A stretch of 64,000 nt of DNA from NCBI RefSeq assembly GCF_022869785.1, contig NZ_CP094997.1, positions 3,844,001 through 3,908,000 of the forward strand. Reading direction: 5' to 3'. Below, piece after piece: positions 53,133 through 62,949 of this stretch; position 1 is the stretch's first letter; each line of letters starts with the position of its first letter. The position numbers and the translations under genes are program-made. The stretch comes from Dyadobacter chenwenxiniae (lineage in GTDB: Bacteria > Bacteroidota > Bacteroidia > Cytophagales > Spirosomataceae). The notes under the pieces are model-generated. The model was not told where the DNA came from. It did no database searches and worked only from the letters and a program-made list of their open reading frames with translations.

Positions 53133-54169
53133 TATTTCATGATTTTGAGTCGGTTCAATTCGGCCTGATACATGCGCGCATTGTTCAGGTGATCCGCATA
53201 ATTGGTCGCAAATGCATGGTAACCCGAGAGGTCCGCCTTGGCGCACATATATACGTAATCGTGCTTGTCATAATTAAGCACAGCATTCAGTGAATTGAGG
53301 TCTGCAACGCGGATCGGGCCGGGAGGTAAACCTACGTTTGCATATGTATTATAAGGGGATTTTATCAAAAGCTGACCGTTCAAAATGCGCTTGATAGCAA
53401 AATCCTGCAAAGCGAATTTAATAGTCGGGTCGGCTTGCAAGGGCATCTGCGCGTTCAGGCGGTTGATGTAAAGTCCTGCCACTTTGGCTCTTTCATCCAC
53501 TTTGCGCGCCTGCTCCTCTTCCACAATGGATGCCAGAATAGAAACTTGCACGGGTGTCAAGCCAATCGCTTTTGCTTTTGCGACCCTCTCGTCTGTCCAG
53601 TATTTCTTATACTCGCTGTGCATCCGGTCGAGGAATTTTTCCGTGCCGGTTGTCCAGTAAACTTCGTAAGTGTTTGGCAAAAACATGGAAACGATTGTCA
53701 GCGTATCCAGTCCGTATTTATTACAAACCGCCGGATCATTCAGAGCCTTTCTAAAATTCTCTTCCCCAAACTCAAAACGACTACCAATCCTGGTAATCAG
53801 GTCTTCTTTCAGCCTGATGTTGTTGAATGTCAGCTTCACCGCGTCCTGATTTCCGGCGGCAAGCTTCTTAACAACCTCGTAGTTATTGGAACCAGGCTTG
53901 ATCACATATCTTCCCGGCTTAACCTTGTCCGGATAATTTAAAAGTTTGGCCAAAAACTGAAACGAAATATGGTCATTGATCACATCATGCTTATTCAATG
54001 AGTCCAAAACAGTCTTATATGTAGCCTTTTCGGGAATCAGCAATGCAAAGCTCGACTGCTTGTCTACTTGCAAATTCGGCGTTTTGAATATCTGCCAAAA
54101 ATAAAATGTAAATGTGGTGGTAAGAATTGCTATTGTTACAAACAACCCTACTTTGAAATTACGCGACAT
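53132..54169 (-). CDS. mltG: Endolytic murein transglycosylase MltG
   Basis: A 345-residue periplasmic enzyme with one N-terminal membrane helix (about 7-27). It has a LysM-like region with GRYVIKPGSNNYEVVKKLAAG and the YceG catalytic segment SILASIVEEEQARKVDERAKVAGLYINRL with catalytic Glu. It cleaves nascent glycan strands and sets their length. The upstream gap to the Ldh gene holds a REP-like repeat; downstream it overlaps the thioesterase by one base. Confidence 0.94.
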   Translation of the reverse strand: MSRNFKVGLFVTIAILTTTFTFYFWQIFKTPNLQVDKQSSFALLIPEKATYKTVLDSLNKHDVINDHISFQFLAKLLNYPDKVKPGRYVIKPGSNNYEVVKKLAAGNQDAVKLTFNNIRLKEDLITRIGSRFEFGEENFRKALNDPAVCNKYGLDTLTIVSMFLPNTYEVYWTTGTEKFLDRMHSEYKKYWTDERVAKAKAIGLTPVQVSILASIVEEEQARKVDERAKVAGLYINRLNAQMPLQADPTIKFALQDFAIKRILNGQLLIKSPYNTYANVGLPPGPIRVADLNSLNAVLNYDKHDYVYMCAKADLSGYHAFATNYADHLNNARMYQAELNRLKIMK

Positions 54170-54177
54170 AAGTTATA

Positions 54178-54211
54178 CGGCTATCAGCTTTCGGCAGGTG
54201 GCCTTCGGCTT
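54178..54211. repeat. REP-like repeat of CGGCTATCAGC/GCCGAAGGCC units
   Basis: The run contains CGGCTATCAGCTTTCGGCAG and GGCCTTCGGC, the same short units found in the inverted repeat before mutS2 (GCCGAAGGCC and GCTGATTGCCG). It sits between the Ldh-family gene and mltG, so two intergenic sites in this window carry the same repeat family. Confidence 0.65.
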
Positions 54212-54223
54212 TTGATTTTTGTT

Positions 54224-55303
54224 TTATAAATTAATTTCAAACGGTATGCCAAATCGCTTTGCAAGCTCGTCCAATGACAAAACGACGGGTTCGAGCAAAT
54301 GAATGCCATTCACGCTACGATCTGCTTCACTCTCGCGTTCAGGATCACCGGGAATAAGCACTTTTTGACCATCCACAGCCCGCGCGCCGCGGAAGGCCTT
54401 GATCCATTTGTCCATGTCCTGTTTAAAATCATCGGCTGGCCGGAAGCCGTCCACACGCATGGCACCCAGGAAATGTCCGGTTCCCAATCCTACGCCTTGC
54501 TGCGCCGTCATAAATCCGGCAGTTGCGAACGGTGGAACCCACGGGCCAAAATTAGCGCCCGAAAGCACACCCGAAAATATGTCTACAATGGCCCCTAACC
54601 CATAACCTTTGTGGCTTCCATGCTCCCGGTCAGAGCCCAGCGGAAGCAAACCTCCCCCACTTTTTACAGCGTTGGAATCTGTTGTAGCATTTCCCTCAGC
54701 ATCCTGCGCCCAACCGAGCGGAGCAGGCAAACCTTTGCGCTGCAATATTTCAAATTTACCATAAGCAACAGCGGTTGAAGCAAAATCTGCTACAAATGCA
54801 GGTTCCGTCAACGCGGGCACAGCAACGGCTATCGGATTCGTTCCCAATAATTTATCCAATGAAAATGTAGGCGTTACCAATGGTGCAGCATTGGTCATAG
54901 TCCAGCCAATCATATCCTTCTCCAAAGCCAGCATGGCATGATATCCGGCAATGCCAAAATGGTTTGAATTACGAACAGAAACCCAGCCGGAACCAACCTT
55001 TTCGGCCTTTTCCATCGCAATTTCCATCGCTTTCGGCGCTACCACGAGGCCCAAGCCCCTATCGCCATCCACAACGGCAGTACTTGGTGTTTCATAAACC
55101 ACTTTCACTTCCGGTTTCGGGTTCAGCCTTCCGTGATCATACAGACGCACATAACCGGCCAAACGGGCAATGCCATGAGAATCCACACCACGCAGATCGG
55201 CACTTACCAGGACCGTTGAAGCGAGTTTAGCCTCTTCCGGCGAGCATCCGATGGCAAGAAAAACCTCCTCCGTGAAATGTTTTAAATAACTGGCCTGATA
55301 CAT
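54224..55303 (-). CDS. Ldh-family malate/lactate-type dehydrogenase
   Basis: A 359-residue NAD(P)-dependent oxidoreductase of the YlbC/DlgD (LDH2) family, which reduces 2-keto acids such as 2,3-diketogulonate or pyruvate-type substrates. Characteristic segments are SADLRGVDSHGIARL near the N-terminus, VRNSNHFGIAGYHAMLAL, and GSDREHGSHKGYGLGA. The longer frame begins at 55462 but adds residues unlike the family and runs into the divergent DUF502 start, so I chose the ATG at 55303 (MYQASYLKHFTEEVFLAIG). Confidence 0.88.
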   Translation of the reverse strand: MYQASYLKHFTEEVFLAIGCSPEEAKLASTVLVSADLRGVDSHGIARLAGYVRLYDHGRLNPKPEVKVVYETPSTAVVDGDRGLGLVVAPKAMEIAMEKAEKVGSGWVSVRNSNHFGIAGYHAMLALEKDMIGWTMTNAAPLVTPTFSLDKLLGTNPIAVAVPALTEPAFVADFASTAVAYGKFEILQRKGLPAPLGWAQDAEGNATTDSNAVKSGGGLLPLGSDREHGSHKGYGLGAIVDIFSGVLSGANFGPWVPPFATAGFMTAQQGVGLGTGHFLGAMRVDGFRPADDFKQDMDKWIKAFRGARAVDGQKVLIPGDPERESEADRSVNGIHLLEPVVLSLDELAKRFGIPFEINL

Positions 55304-55461
55304 ATACGTCAAATGAGTGAACTTCTTTTTAATTTTACCTGCATTCCCCGATTTGCACGCAGGGCGCTGCAAATATCCTAATTCAATTCGCATCGTCCAA
55401 TATTTCATGGAAATCTGTTCACCTCGACCGCTCCGTCCGCCAACTAACGGAAACAATCCCA

Positions 55462-56085
55462 ATGGAAAGTAAGAATTCTGTTTTAAAACGCATTATCCGC
55501 TATTTTATCCGCGGACTTGTCCTTGTGGCGCCTTTGTATGCGACGGGGCTGATTATCTGGACGGGCGTACAATATCTGGATAACATTATTTCGATTGACA
55601 TTCCCATTTCCAACAATCAATATGTATATCTGCCCGGCCTGGGCATTGTGCTGATCATTCTGTTCATCATTTTGCTGGGCTTTTTCTTTTCGACCATTGT
55701 TCCGCAGTCATTCGTCAAATTCGCAGAAAGCATAATGCGGCGCATCCCGCTGGTGAGCCTCATTTATTATTCCATTAAAGACTTGATTCTGGCTTTTGTA
55801 GGGGATAAAAAGAAATTCAATCAGCCCGTGCTCGTGACGATGTACAAGGAAACACAGATCAAAAAGATTGGCTTTATTACGCAAACTGATCTCAGCCACC
55901 TCAACATTGCCGATCATGTCGCCGTTTACATGCCCCTGTCCTACTCATTATCAGGAGAGTTGTTCATTGTTCCATCCGAGCATGTCGTGGTGCTGAATGC
56001 GAGTTCAACGGACGTGATGAAAATGCTTGTTTCGGGCGGTGTTTCTGTCAAAGTTCCGCGGGAAGAAACCGCTGAGGAAGATTAA
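55462..56085 (+). CDS. DUF502 membrane protein
   Basis: A 207-residue protein with two transmembrane helices (about 14-37 and 52-76) and a soluble C-terminal half. The pattern YFIRGLVLVAPLYATG and RIPLVSLIYYSIKDLI matches DUF502, a broadly conserved bacterial family of unknown function. It is divergent from the Ldh-family gene with about 158 bases between real starts. Inner-membrane location predicted. Confidence 0.87.
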   Translation: MESKNSVLKRIIRYFIRGLVLVAPLYATGLIIWTGVQYLDNIISIDIPISNNQYVYLPGLGIVLIILFIILLGFFFSTIVPQSFVKFAESIMRRIPLVSLIYYSIKDLILAFVGDKKKFNQPVLVTMYKETQIKKIGFITQTDLSHLNIADHVAVYMPLSYSLSGELFIVPSEHVVVLNASSTDVMKMLVSGGVSVKVPREETAEED

Positions 56086-56145
56086 TTTACACTTAAAATA
56101 TGAGCAACAATGCAACACTTTTGCCCGTTTAAAAGAATGATTCCC

Positions 56146-56153
56146 TATATTTG
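56146..56153 (+). promoter_or_regulatory. Candidate promoter TTG-N22-TATATTTG
   Basis: TATATTTG matches the -7 consensus and TTG at 56121-56123 gives a -33 candidate 22 bases upstream, slightly longer spacing than usual. It would give a leader of about 12 bases to the ATG at 56172. Confidence 0.5.
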
Positions 56154-56171
56154 AAACATTCTTTTATTGCT

Positions 56172-56786
56172 ATGAGACAGCTTTTCGTTATCGTCATTTT
56201 GCTAGTTACAGGGAGTCTTCAGGCGTGGTCGCAGGACCATTATGATGCCAAAAAGGCACTTTCGAGCGAAGAACTTTTTCTCAAACAAGGCAATACAAGC
56301 CGGATAATTGCGACGCCGGGACAGAAATACCTGGTGCTGGACGCTTCTCCCATGATCGGCGGCTTTCACAGATACCGCTTTTTTCCCGGCGACAACATTA
56401 AATTCCGGATGCATAACGAAACCATCCGTTTCAACGAAACCATTGCCAGCGTCAGCGATTCATCTTTCAGCATTGCTATTATCAATGAAGCAGTTGGGAG
56501 AATGGATTATCAGGAAATTCTTTTGAAAGATATCCGCCTGATGAAAGTGTCCCGTCGAATTCCTTTCATTTCGCAATTAGCACCGTTACTGCCGCTCGCC
56601 GGCCTGATTTATGTGGGTGCCGATTTTTTTAACAAAGGAGTTGATGACAAGAGATTCACAACCGACGCTTCTTCGCTTGTCGTAGGCGGCGCATTCATTG
56701 CAGCAGGTTTTGTTTGTTACAAACTAACCTTCTCTTCGCTAAAAATAAACAGCAGGAATAAACTGAAAGTCCTGGAAACCTATTAA
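56172..56786 (+). CDS. Hypothetical exported protein
   Basis: A 204-residue protein with a signal peptide (MRQLFVIVILLVTGSLQAWSQ, about 1-21) and one or two C-terminal hydrophobic segments (about 130-150 and 170-190). No domain recognised. It may stay membrane-bound facing the periplasm. The TTG frame start 21 bases upstream lies inside the predicted promoter, so the ATG is preferred. It ends 59 bases before aroA. Confidence 0.7.
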   Translation: MRQLFVIVILLVTGSLQAWSQDHYDAKKALSSEELFLKQGNTSRIIATPGQKYLVLDASPMIGGFHRYRFFPGDNIKFRMHNETIRFNETIASVSDSSFSIAIINEAVGRMDYQEILLKDIRLMKVSRRIPFISQLAPLLPLAGLIYVGADFFNKGVDDKRFTTDASSLVVGGAFIAAGFVCYKLTFSSLKINSRNKLKVLETY

Positions 56787-56845
56787 TACATACCGAATTC
56801 CTCGAAGGCAGCGCCTTTGATTTGTCCCTAATCTGATTCTTTACA

Positions 56846-58081
56846 GTGAAATCCATTCTAGTCCACCCACCCCAAAAATCCATACGCGCAGAAATACGAC
56901 TTGCGGCATCCAAAAGTGAATGCAACCGTGCTTTGATCATCAACGCCCTGACCGGTTTTGAATGTGAGCTTTCCAATATCTCCGAAGCCCGCGATTCACA
57001 AACCATGCTCAGGCTGCTCAATTCCAACGAAACGGTCGCTGATGTGATTGATGCGGGAACAACCATGCGTTTTCTGACAGCCTATTTCGCGGTGACTGAT
57101 CAAACCAAAATTATGACGGGCACGCCACGCATGTGTGAAAGGCCGATTGGAATTCTGGTGGACGCATTAAGGGTTTTGGGTGCAGACATTGAATATGAAA
57201 AAGAAACAGGTTACCCACCATTGAAACTGAATGGTTTTGCCTATTCCGGCCAAAACGAGATCGTTATGCGCGGTGATGTAAGCAGCCAGTATATTTCAGC
57301 TTTGCTGCTGATTGCACCCAGTTTGCCCAGCGGCCTGAAAATTAACCTGGAAGGTGAAGTCGGTTCCAAGCCTTATATCGAAATGACACTGAATCAAATG
57401 GCTCATTTTGGTATCGAATACAAGGCGGATTGGCATACAAACACCATTATAATCCCTCCTTTCAAATATCAGCCGCACCCTTATGCCATCGAGTCAGATT
57501 GGTCAGGCGCGAGTTACTGGTATAGCATTGTGGCACTGGCGGACGATGCGGAAGTGGAATTGCTGGGATTGAAAAAAGACTCATTACAAGGTGATAGCGC
57601 CATTGTCGACATTATGCGTCATCTGGGCGTGGAAAGTGTTTTTACTGACAGAGGCGTTCTCTTGACCAAAATTGCTCCGGCAGCATCCATAGGATGGGAT
57701 TTCACCGATTGCCCCGATCTTGCACAAACCGTTGCCGTTTGCTGTGCAGTAAAAGGCATCAGTTTGTCACTAACCGGCATTGAAAGCTTAAAAATAAAGG
57801 AAACCGACCGCGTTTTTGCTTTGCAGCAGGAATTGCAAAAGTTGGGTGCAAAATTGACAGAAGTGGAAAAAGACCATCTCTATGAAGTTTCTCAGATTCC
57901 AGGTTTTGAGCGAAAAGAAACGCCTTCCATCCACACGTATGATGACCACCGCATGGCTATGGCATTTGCGCCAGCGGGAATGGTGGCTCCTATCATTATT
58001 GAAGAGCCCGGTGTTGTTGTAAAATCCTATCCTGGTTATTGGAAAGACCTTTCTGTGGTTACAACCTGGGAGGAGGTCTGA
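56846..58081 (+). CDS. aroA: 3-phosphoshikimate 1-carboxyvinyltransferase (EPSP synthase)
   Basis: A 411-residue EPSP synthase joining PEP to shikimate 3-phosphate in aromatic amino acid synthesis. Conserved regions are AASKSECNRALI near the N-terminus, DAGTTMRFLTAYF, GDVSSQYISALLL, SDWSGASYW, LKIKETDRVFAL and TYDDHRMAMAFA. The start codon is GTG. The arrangement with the FMN glutamate-synthase-like gene 28 bases downstream suggests one transcript. No other shikimate genes are nearby. Confidence 0.94.
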   Translation: MKSILVHPPQKSIRAEIRLAASKSECNRALIINALTGFECELSNISEARDSQTMLRLLNSNETVADVIDAGTTMRFLTAYFAVTDQTKIMTGTPRMCERPIGILVDALRVLGADIEYEKETGYPPLKLNGFAYSGQNEIVMRGDVSSQYISALLLIAPSLPSGLKINLEGEVGSKPYIEMTLNQMAHFGIEYKADWHTNTIIIPPFKYQPHPYAIESDWSGASYWYSIVALADDAEVELLGLKKDSLQGDSAIVDIMRHLGVESVFTDRGVLLTKIAPAASIGWDFTDCPDLAQTVAVCCAVKGISLSLTGIESLKIKETDRVFALQQELQKLGAKLTEVEKDHLYEVSQIPGFERKETPSIHTYDDHRMAMAFAPAGMVAPIIIEEPGVVVKSYPGYWKDLSVVTTWEEV

Positions 58082-58109
58082 CCTTTCCGATCATTTAATT
58101 CCTGTTTTC

Positions 58110-59702
58110 ATGGAAAATGTTGTGTCGTTATTTGCTGCTATCCCTTTCTGGGTTTACCTGATTCTGATTCCGGTAATCATTGCGATCAGGGACGTTCTGC
58201 AGCGCAAACACACGATCCAGCATAATTTTCCACTAGTAGGGCATTTCCGTTACATGCTGGAAACGATCGGGCCTGAATTGCGCCAGTATATCGTTGCCAA
58301 CAACCGCGAAGAACTGCCATTTAACCGTCGGCAGCGGTCATGGATTTACGCCTCTTCTAAAAAGGAAAACAATTACCAGGGTTTTGGCACGGACCAAAAC
58401 ATGCAGGAAGCCGGATATGTGCTCATAAAACCGGCCATGCTACCTTTTAAGCTGGATTCCACGCACAGCCATCACGTAAAAAATGGCAATGATCCGCATC
58501 ATTATACCATTCCATCTGCCAAGGTAATCGGCGAGTTTCATAACCGGAAACGTCCTTATCGTCCGCGTTCCATCGTGAATGTGAGCGCAATGAGCTTTGG
58601 TTCGCTGTCTTCGCGTGCCATTGAATCGTTGAATAAAGGTTCGTTTCAATTTGGTAATTACCACAACACCGGCGAAGGAGGATTATCACCATACCACAAG
58701 TTTGGAGCGGATGTGGTTTTCAATATGGGGACTTCCTATTTTGGTGTCCGTGATCATGACGGCAATTTTGTCATGGAGAAGCTTGTGAAAATGACACAGC
58801 TTAATCCATTCGTGCGATTGATCGAGCTCAAACTTTCACAAGGCGCAAAACCGGGCAAAGGCGGCGTATTGCCTGCCAGCAAGATCTCGGCGGAAATTGC
58901 AGAGATCCGTGGTGTGCCGATAGGCAAAGATGTGGTATCCCCTCCCTATCACAGCGCATTTTCCAATGTGAAGGAAATGATCGATTTTATTGAAGCGATG
59001 GCTGCCGCAACCGGCCTGCCCGTTGGAATAAAGTCTGCCGTGGGCAAAACAGATATGTGGGAAGAACTTGCTGATTTGATGGCTGAAACGGGCAAAGGCC
59101 CCGATTTTATCACCATCGACGGCGGTGAGGGAGGAACAGGCGCAGCGCCGCCTTCTTTTGCGGATCACGTTTCGTTACCTTTGGTTTTCGCTTTCAGCAC
59201 AGTTTATAAAATTTTCCAAAAAAGAAATCTTACGGATAAAATCACTTTCATCGCTTCTGGCAAGCTGGGGCTTCCTGCGCAAGCCGTGATGGCTTTCTCT
59301 ATGGGCGCAGACATCATTAATGTTGCCCGCGAAGCCATGATGTCGATTGGCTGCATTCAGGCGCAAACTTGTCACACCAACCGCTGCCCTACCGGCATCG
59401 CTACCAACAATAAATGGCTCGAAGCGGGCATTGATCCAACATTAAAGAGCGAGCGCTTCAACAGTTACATGAGCACGCTAGCCAAGGAAATAATTGAAAT
59501 TACACACGCAACCGGGTACGAACATCCGTGTCAGTTTGGAATGAATGACATTGATATTTCCATGGGAGATCATAATAAAACAATTACATTGGCAGACAAT
59601 TACGGTTATTTAAAAACCATTGTTCCCTACTCCGGCATTCGTGCGCTGCTCGACTGCCCGCATTTGGGGGGCAGAAAGATTCCTGGTGAAAAGACAGTCT
59701 AA
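58110..59702 (+). CDS. FMN-binding glutamate synthase family protein
   Basis: A 530-residue protein with an N-terminal hydrophobic anchor (about 5-25) and the FMN-binding TIM-barrel of glutamate synthase large subunits. Motifs are NVSAMSFGSLSSRAIESLN, PGKGGVLPASKIS, TIDGGEGGTGAAPPSF, and the Cys cluster CIQAQTCHTNRCPTG that would hold a 3Fe-4S centre. No amidotransferase domain is present, so it may use free ammonia or another electron acceptor. Substrate uncertain. It ends two bases before the subtilase frame begins. Confidence 0.9.
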   Translation: MENVVSLFAAIPFWVYLILIPVIIAIRDVLQRKHTIQHNFPLVGHFRYMLETIGPELRQYIVANNREELPFNRRQRSWIYASSKKENNYQGFGTDQNMQEAGYVLIKPAMLPFKLDSTHSHHVKNGNDPHHYTIPSAKVIGEFHNRKRPYRPRSIVNVSAMSFGSLSSRAIESLNKGSFQFGNYHNTGEGGLSPYHKFGADVVFNMGTSYFGVRDHDGNFVMEKLVKMTQLNPFVRLIELKLSQGAKPGKGGVLPASKISAEIAEIRGVPIGKDVVSPPYHSAFSNVKEMIDFIEAMAAATGLPVGIKSAVGKTDMWEELADLMAETGKGPDFITIDGGEGGTGAAPPSFADHVSLPLVFAFSTVYKIFQKRNLTDKITFIASGKLGLPAQAVMAFSMGADIINVAREAMMSIGCIQAQTCHTNRCPTGIATNNKWLEAGIDPTLKSERFNSYMSTLAKEIIEITHATGYEHPCQFGMNDIDISMGDHNKTITLADNYGYLKTIVPYSGIRALLDCPHLGGRKIPGEKTV

Positions 59703-59713
59703 ATTTGACAACC

Positions 59714-61370
59714 ATGATCCGAACTATACTAAGCACACTCACAGCCACATTTTTTTGTCTAAACCTTTGTTTTGCGCAAAGTAACCCACGTTATTTTGTT
59801 CTGTTCAAAGACAAAAACAACTCAACATTTTCAGTGGATAAGCCCGCTGAATTCCTTTCTGCACGCGCCATTGCAAGAAGAACCCGGCAGAACATTTCCA
59901 TAACAACCCGCGATTTCCCTGTCAATCCTGGTTATGTTTTCGCGATCAAGCAACTTGGTGCTTCCGTCATTTTCACATCCCGCTGGTTCAATGGCGCTGT
60001 GGTGGAGGCCACTGCTGCGCAACTGGCCGACATTAAAAAATTGCCATTTTACAAAAGCATCGAATTCGATCTGCCTGTTGCCAACATTAATGGAAAATCT
60101 CCTGGCGTTGAGCGCCTAGCAGCCAAACTAGAAGCTGAGGAAGACCTGAATTACGGAAATATGAATGCGCAACTCGCATTAATGGACGTTCCGCAACTGC
60201 ATACCAAAGGTTTTCACGGAGAAAATATGCTGATCGCCATCCTGGATAACGGTTTTTTGAATGCAGATCAGGTCGGGTTTTTAAAGCCACTTCGTGATGC
60301 AAAAAAGATTGTTGATACTTATGATTTCATGGGCAGAGAAAACCAATGTTTTCAACGATGGATCGCATGGTTTGCACGTCATGTCCACTATGGCAGCCAA
60401 TCAACCGGGATCTATGATCGGTGCAGCATTTGAGGCAAATTATGCGCTTTACCGCACAGAAAATGACTTTCTTGAATCGCCTTATGAAGAAATCACGTGG
60501 CTTATGGCCGCCGAACGCGCGGATAGTGTAGGTGCGGACGTAATCAATTCCTCATTGGGTTATAGCGAATTCGATGCGGAATTTGATAAGCCGGAATACA
60601 ACTACACATATCAGGATATGGATGGAAAAACCACCATTGTGAGTCGCGCAGCACGTTATGCAACGCGTACCGGCATACTGGTGGTCTGTTCGGCTGGCAA
60701 TGAGGGAAATAAGGTGTGGCGTTATGTAACCGCACCCGCAGATGTGGATTCTGTCTTAACAGTCGGAGCGACGAATTATGAGCGCACCTACACCGCATTA
60801 AGTTCTGTGGGGCCAAATGCTGCGGGCCAGCAAAAGCCGGACGTTGCTGCCGTAGGTTTAGGAACAATCATTGGCAACACCTCAGGCAATGTTGCCAGCA
60901 GCAACGGAACGTCGTTTTCGTCGCCATTAATAGCAGGTTTTGCAACAATTCTATGGCAGGCTTATCCTAATCTTTCGGCTCAGCAACTGATTGATGTCAT
61001 CAAGAAATCGGGGCATCAGGCGAGTGCGCCGGACAATTTGCTAGGATATGGCGTTCCAAGCGCTGCAAAAGCGGAGCAGATCATTCAGGCTCAATACACG
61101 CCGCTGGGAACGGAAAGCGATTTGCTTAAAGAAATCGTGTTGTCGCCTAATCCCGTTCCGGACAATGCAAGCCTTACAGTTCCTCCGCATCTGATCGGTA
61201 AAAGAGCGACGCTTAGTGTTTACGGGTTAAGTGGAGTAAGATTAAGCGTTTTTGAAACAAGATTAGTCCATGTGCAACCGATTGCTGCGACGCAGCTTTC
61301 AGCCGGACTTTACCTGGTTAAAATCCGCGTGGATAACCATGAAAAAGCCTTGAAATTCATCAAGCAGTAA
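59714..61370 (+). CDS. Secreted S8 subtilisin-like protease with T9SS sorting domain, frame broken
   Basis: A signal peptide (MIRTILSTLTATFFCLNLCFAQ, about 1-22; a TTG three codons earlier is the alternative start) precedes an inhibitor-like segment. The subtilase triad follows: Asp in AILDNGF, His in GSHGLHV and Ser in NGTSFSSP. The end (VLSPNPVPDNASLTV and VYGLSGVRLSV) is a Por-type sorting domain. The frame shifts in the A4 run at 60339-60342: removing one A joins DFMGRE to TNVFNDGSHG and gives 551 residues from this ATG. Only this lesion is visible, so an error or recent mutation is likely. It overlaps the convergent Nudix gene by 11 bases. Confidence 0.87.
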
Positions 61371-61896
61371 CCTTCCGGATCATCCGGACAACCGACTCTG
61401 AATCATTTAATTGCCCTACATTATTTAAAGAACTCCATTGCACATCCAGCGATTCGTCATTCACAACGATCTCCTGGCCGGGAGCGGCTTTAAAAGCATA
61501 CCGAATGTCATAGTGGTTATGGGCGGGAAGCCCTTTTCTTTCCGGGATAAGGTGAATGTCAACGTCAAAGATGCCCGGCTTATGTAATTCCAAATGTTTA
61601 ATCCCGGTTTCTTCCCAAATTTCTTTGCGCGCAACCTGTTCTGTATCAGGATCGCCATCGCAATGTCCACCCGGCTGCAACCATCGTCCCAGTTTCTGAT
61701 GATGCATGAGCAACACCGATTGCTCGTCCGGAGAAAGCACAAGCCCGGAAGCCGTTACGTGCCCGATTTCCAGCGAACGTTCGAAGCAATCGGGATGCGC
61801 TTTTATAAATGCAATCGTGTCCTGATACATCTCTTTTTCAATTCCATCTTCCGGCGTATAGGCATTCAGGAGGGCAAGCAAACTATTCCGCTTCAT
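61360..61896 (-). CDS. Nudix hydrolase
   Basis: A 178-residue protein with the Nudix fold. The catalytic box reads GGHCDGDPDTEQVARKEIWEETGI (about 77-100): Pro replaces the first box Glu and Lys the Arg, but the EIWEETG core with metal-binding Glu residues is intact. HHQKLGRWLQPGGH precedes it. It hydrolyses a nucleoside diphosphate linked to X; substrate unknown. It is convergent with the subtilase gene. Confidence 0.88.
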   Translation of the reverse strand: MKRNSLLALLNAYTPEDGIEKEMYQDTIAFIKAHPDCFERSLEIGHVTASGLVLSPDEQSVLLMHHQKLGRWLQPGGHCDGDPDTEQVARKEIWEETGIKHLELHKPGIFDVDIHLIPERKGLPAHNHYDIRYAFKAAPGQEIVVNDESLDVQWSSLNNVGQLNDSESVVRMIRKVTA

Positions 61897-61971
61897 GTAG
61901 GCTATCTGATTTTTTCATTCTAATTTCACCACAAGTTTAATACTTCAAGAAATAAACCACCTTATTAAGAA

Positions 61972-62889
61972 ATGAAAAAGTATTTATTATCGGTTTCCCT
62001 TGCCGCATTATTGGCCACCACAGCCATCGGACAGCGCACGCCACAAGCCAGTCCTGCCGCCACGGTAATGCAAAGCATTGGCGTTACTGATTTCACTGTA
62101 AAATATTCGCGACCAGCCCTCAAAGGAAGAAAAGTATTTGCCGACAGCTCCGAACTGGCGCCATACAACCAAATCTGGCGAACAGGCGCAAACATGGCGA
62201 CCACATTGGAAGCCGGAACAGACTTTTCATTTGGAGGGAAAAAAGTGCCTGCCGGCAGATATGCTTTATTCTCTATCCCATCTGGCGCAGCCTGGACGAT
62301 AATTTTGAATAAAAATTTCAACCAAGGCGGCACGCAGGATTATAAGGAATCGGAAGATATTGCGAGAGTAATGGTCGTTCCAACCTCAGCTGAATTCACC
62401 GAAAGCTTCAAGATCAGCATTGAGCCTGCTTCGGACAGCACGGGTTACCTGAACATTGCTTGGTCGTCCGTTAATGTCCCTGTGCCGCTTGCTGTTAGCA
62501 CTGAGTCACTGACAATGGCCGGACTGAACAAAGCTGTTGCAGAAAAACCAGAAGACGTTGCCGCATTGCAGAGCACCGCTGCCTATCTATTATCCAAAGG
62601 CAAAGACCTGCAAGTAGCGCTTTCGCTGGCAGACAAAGCAATTGGCTTGAAAGAATCTTATTCTAATTTGTGGCTGAAAGCACAGATTTTGAGCAAGCTA
62701 GGCAAGAACGCAGAAGCATTGCCGGTTGCGCAAAAAGCATTGACATTAGGAGGCGCATCGAATGACGCCGCGTTCGTGAGTTTCTTTAAAGGACAAATCG
62801 AAAACGGAATCAAGCAAATCGAGGCGAAAGTTTCCGCTGCTCCCAAGCAGGCTGCTTCTTCTGTGAAAGGCAAGAAAAAGAAGAGTTAA
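61972..62889 (+). CDS. DUF2911 protein with TPR segment
   Basis: A 305-residue exported protein. The signal peptide ends near AIGQ (about 20). The DUF2911 domain (about 22-175) shows the family signature VKYSRPALKGRKVFAD, YNQIWRTGANMAT and VPAGRYALFSIP. A TPR-like helical stretch (about 180-275) and a Lys-rich tail (VKGKKKKS) follow. The periplasmic role is unknown. A terminator follows it directly. Confidence 0.88.
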   Translation: MKKYLLSVSLAALLATTAIGQRTPQASPAATVMQSIGVTDFTVKYSRPALKGRKVFADSSELAPYNQIWRTGANMATTLEAGTDFSFGGKKVPAGRYALFSIPSGAAWTIILNKNFNQGGTQDYKESEDIARVMVVPTSAEFTESFKISIEPASDSTGYLNIAWSSVNVPVPLAVSTESLTMAGLNKAVAEKPEDVAALQSTAAYLLSKGKDLQVALSLADKAIGLKESYSNLWLKAQILSKLGKNAEALPVAQKALTLGGASNDAAFVSFFKGQIENGIKQIEAKVSAAPKQAASSVKGKKKKS

Positions 62890-62911
62890 CCAAGAATATT
62901 TCAAATGATTT

Positions 62912-62944
62912 GGATGCGGCGGATTTCGTCGCATCCTTTTTTTT
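62912..62944 (+). terminator. Terminator after the DUF2911 gene
   Basis: Stem GGATGCG (62912-62918) with CGCATCC (62930-62936) and eight Ts. Confidence 0.85.
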
Positions 62945-62949
62945 GCATA

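Noticed and set aside
53133..53246. 38-residue N-terminal extension of the thioesterase
   Set aside because: It lies inside mltG in another frame; the family start and TAATG overlap favour 53132.
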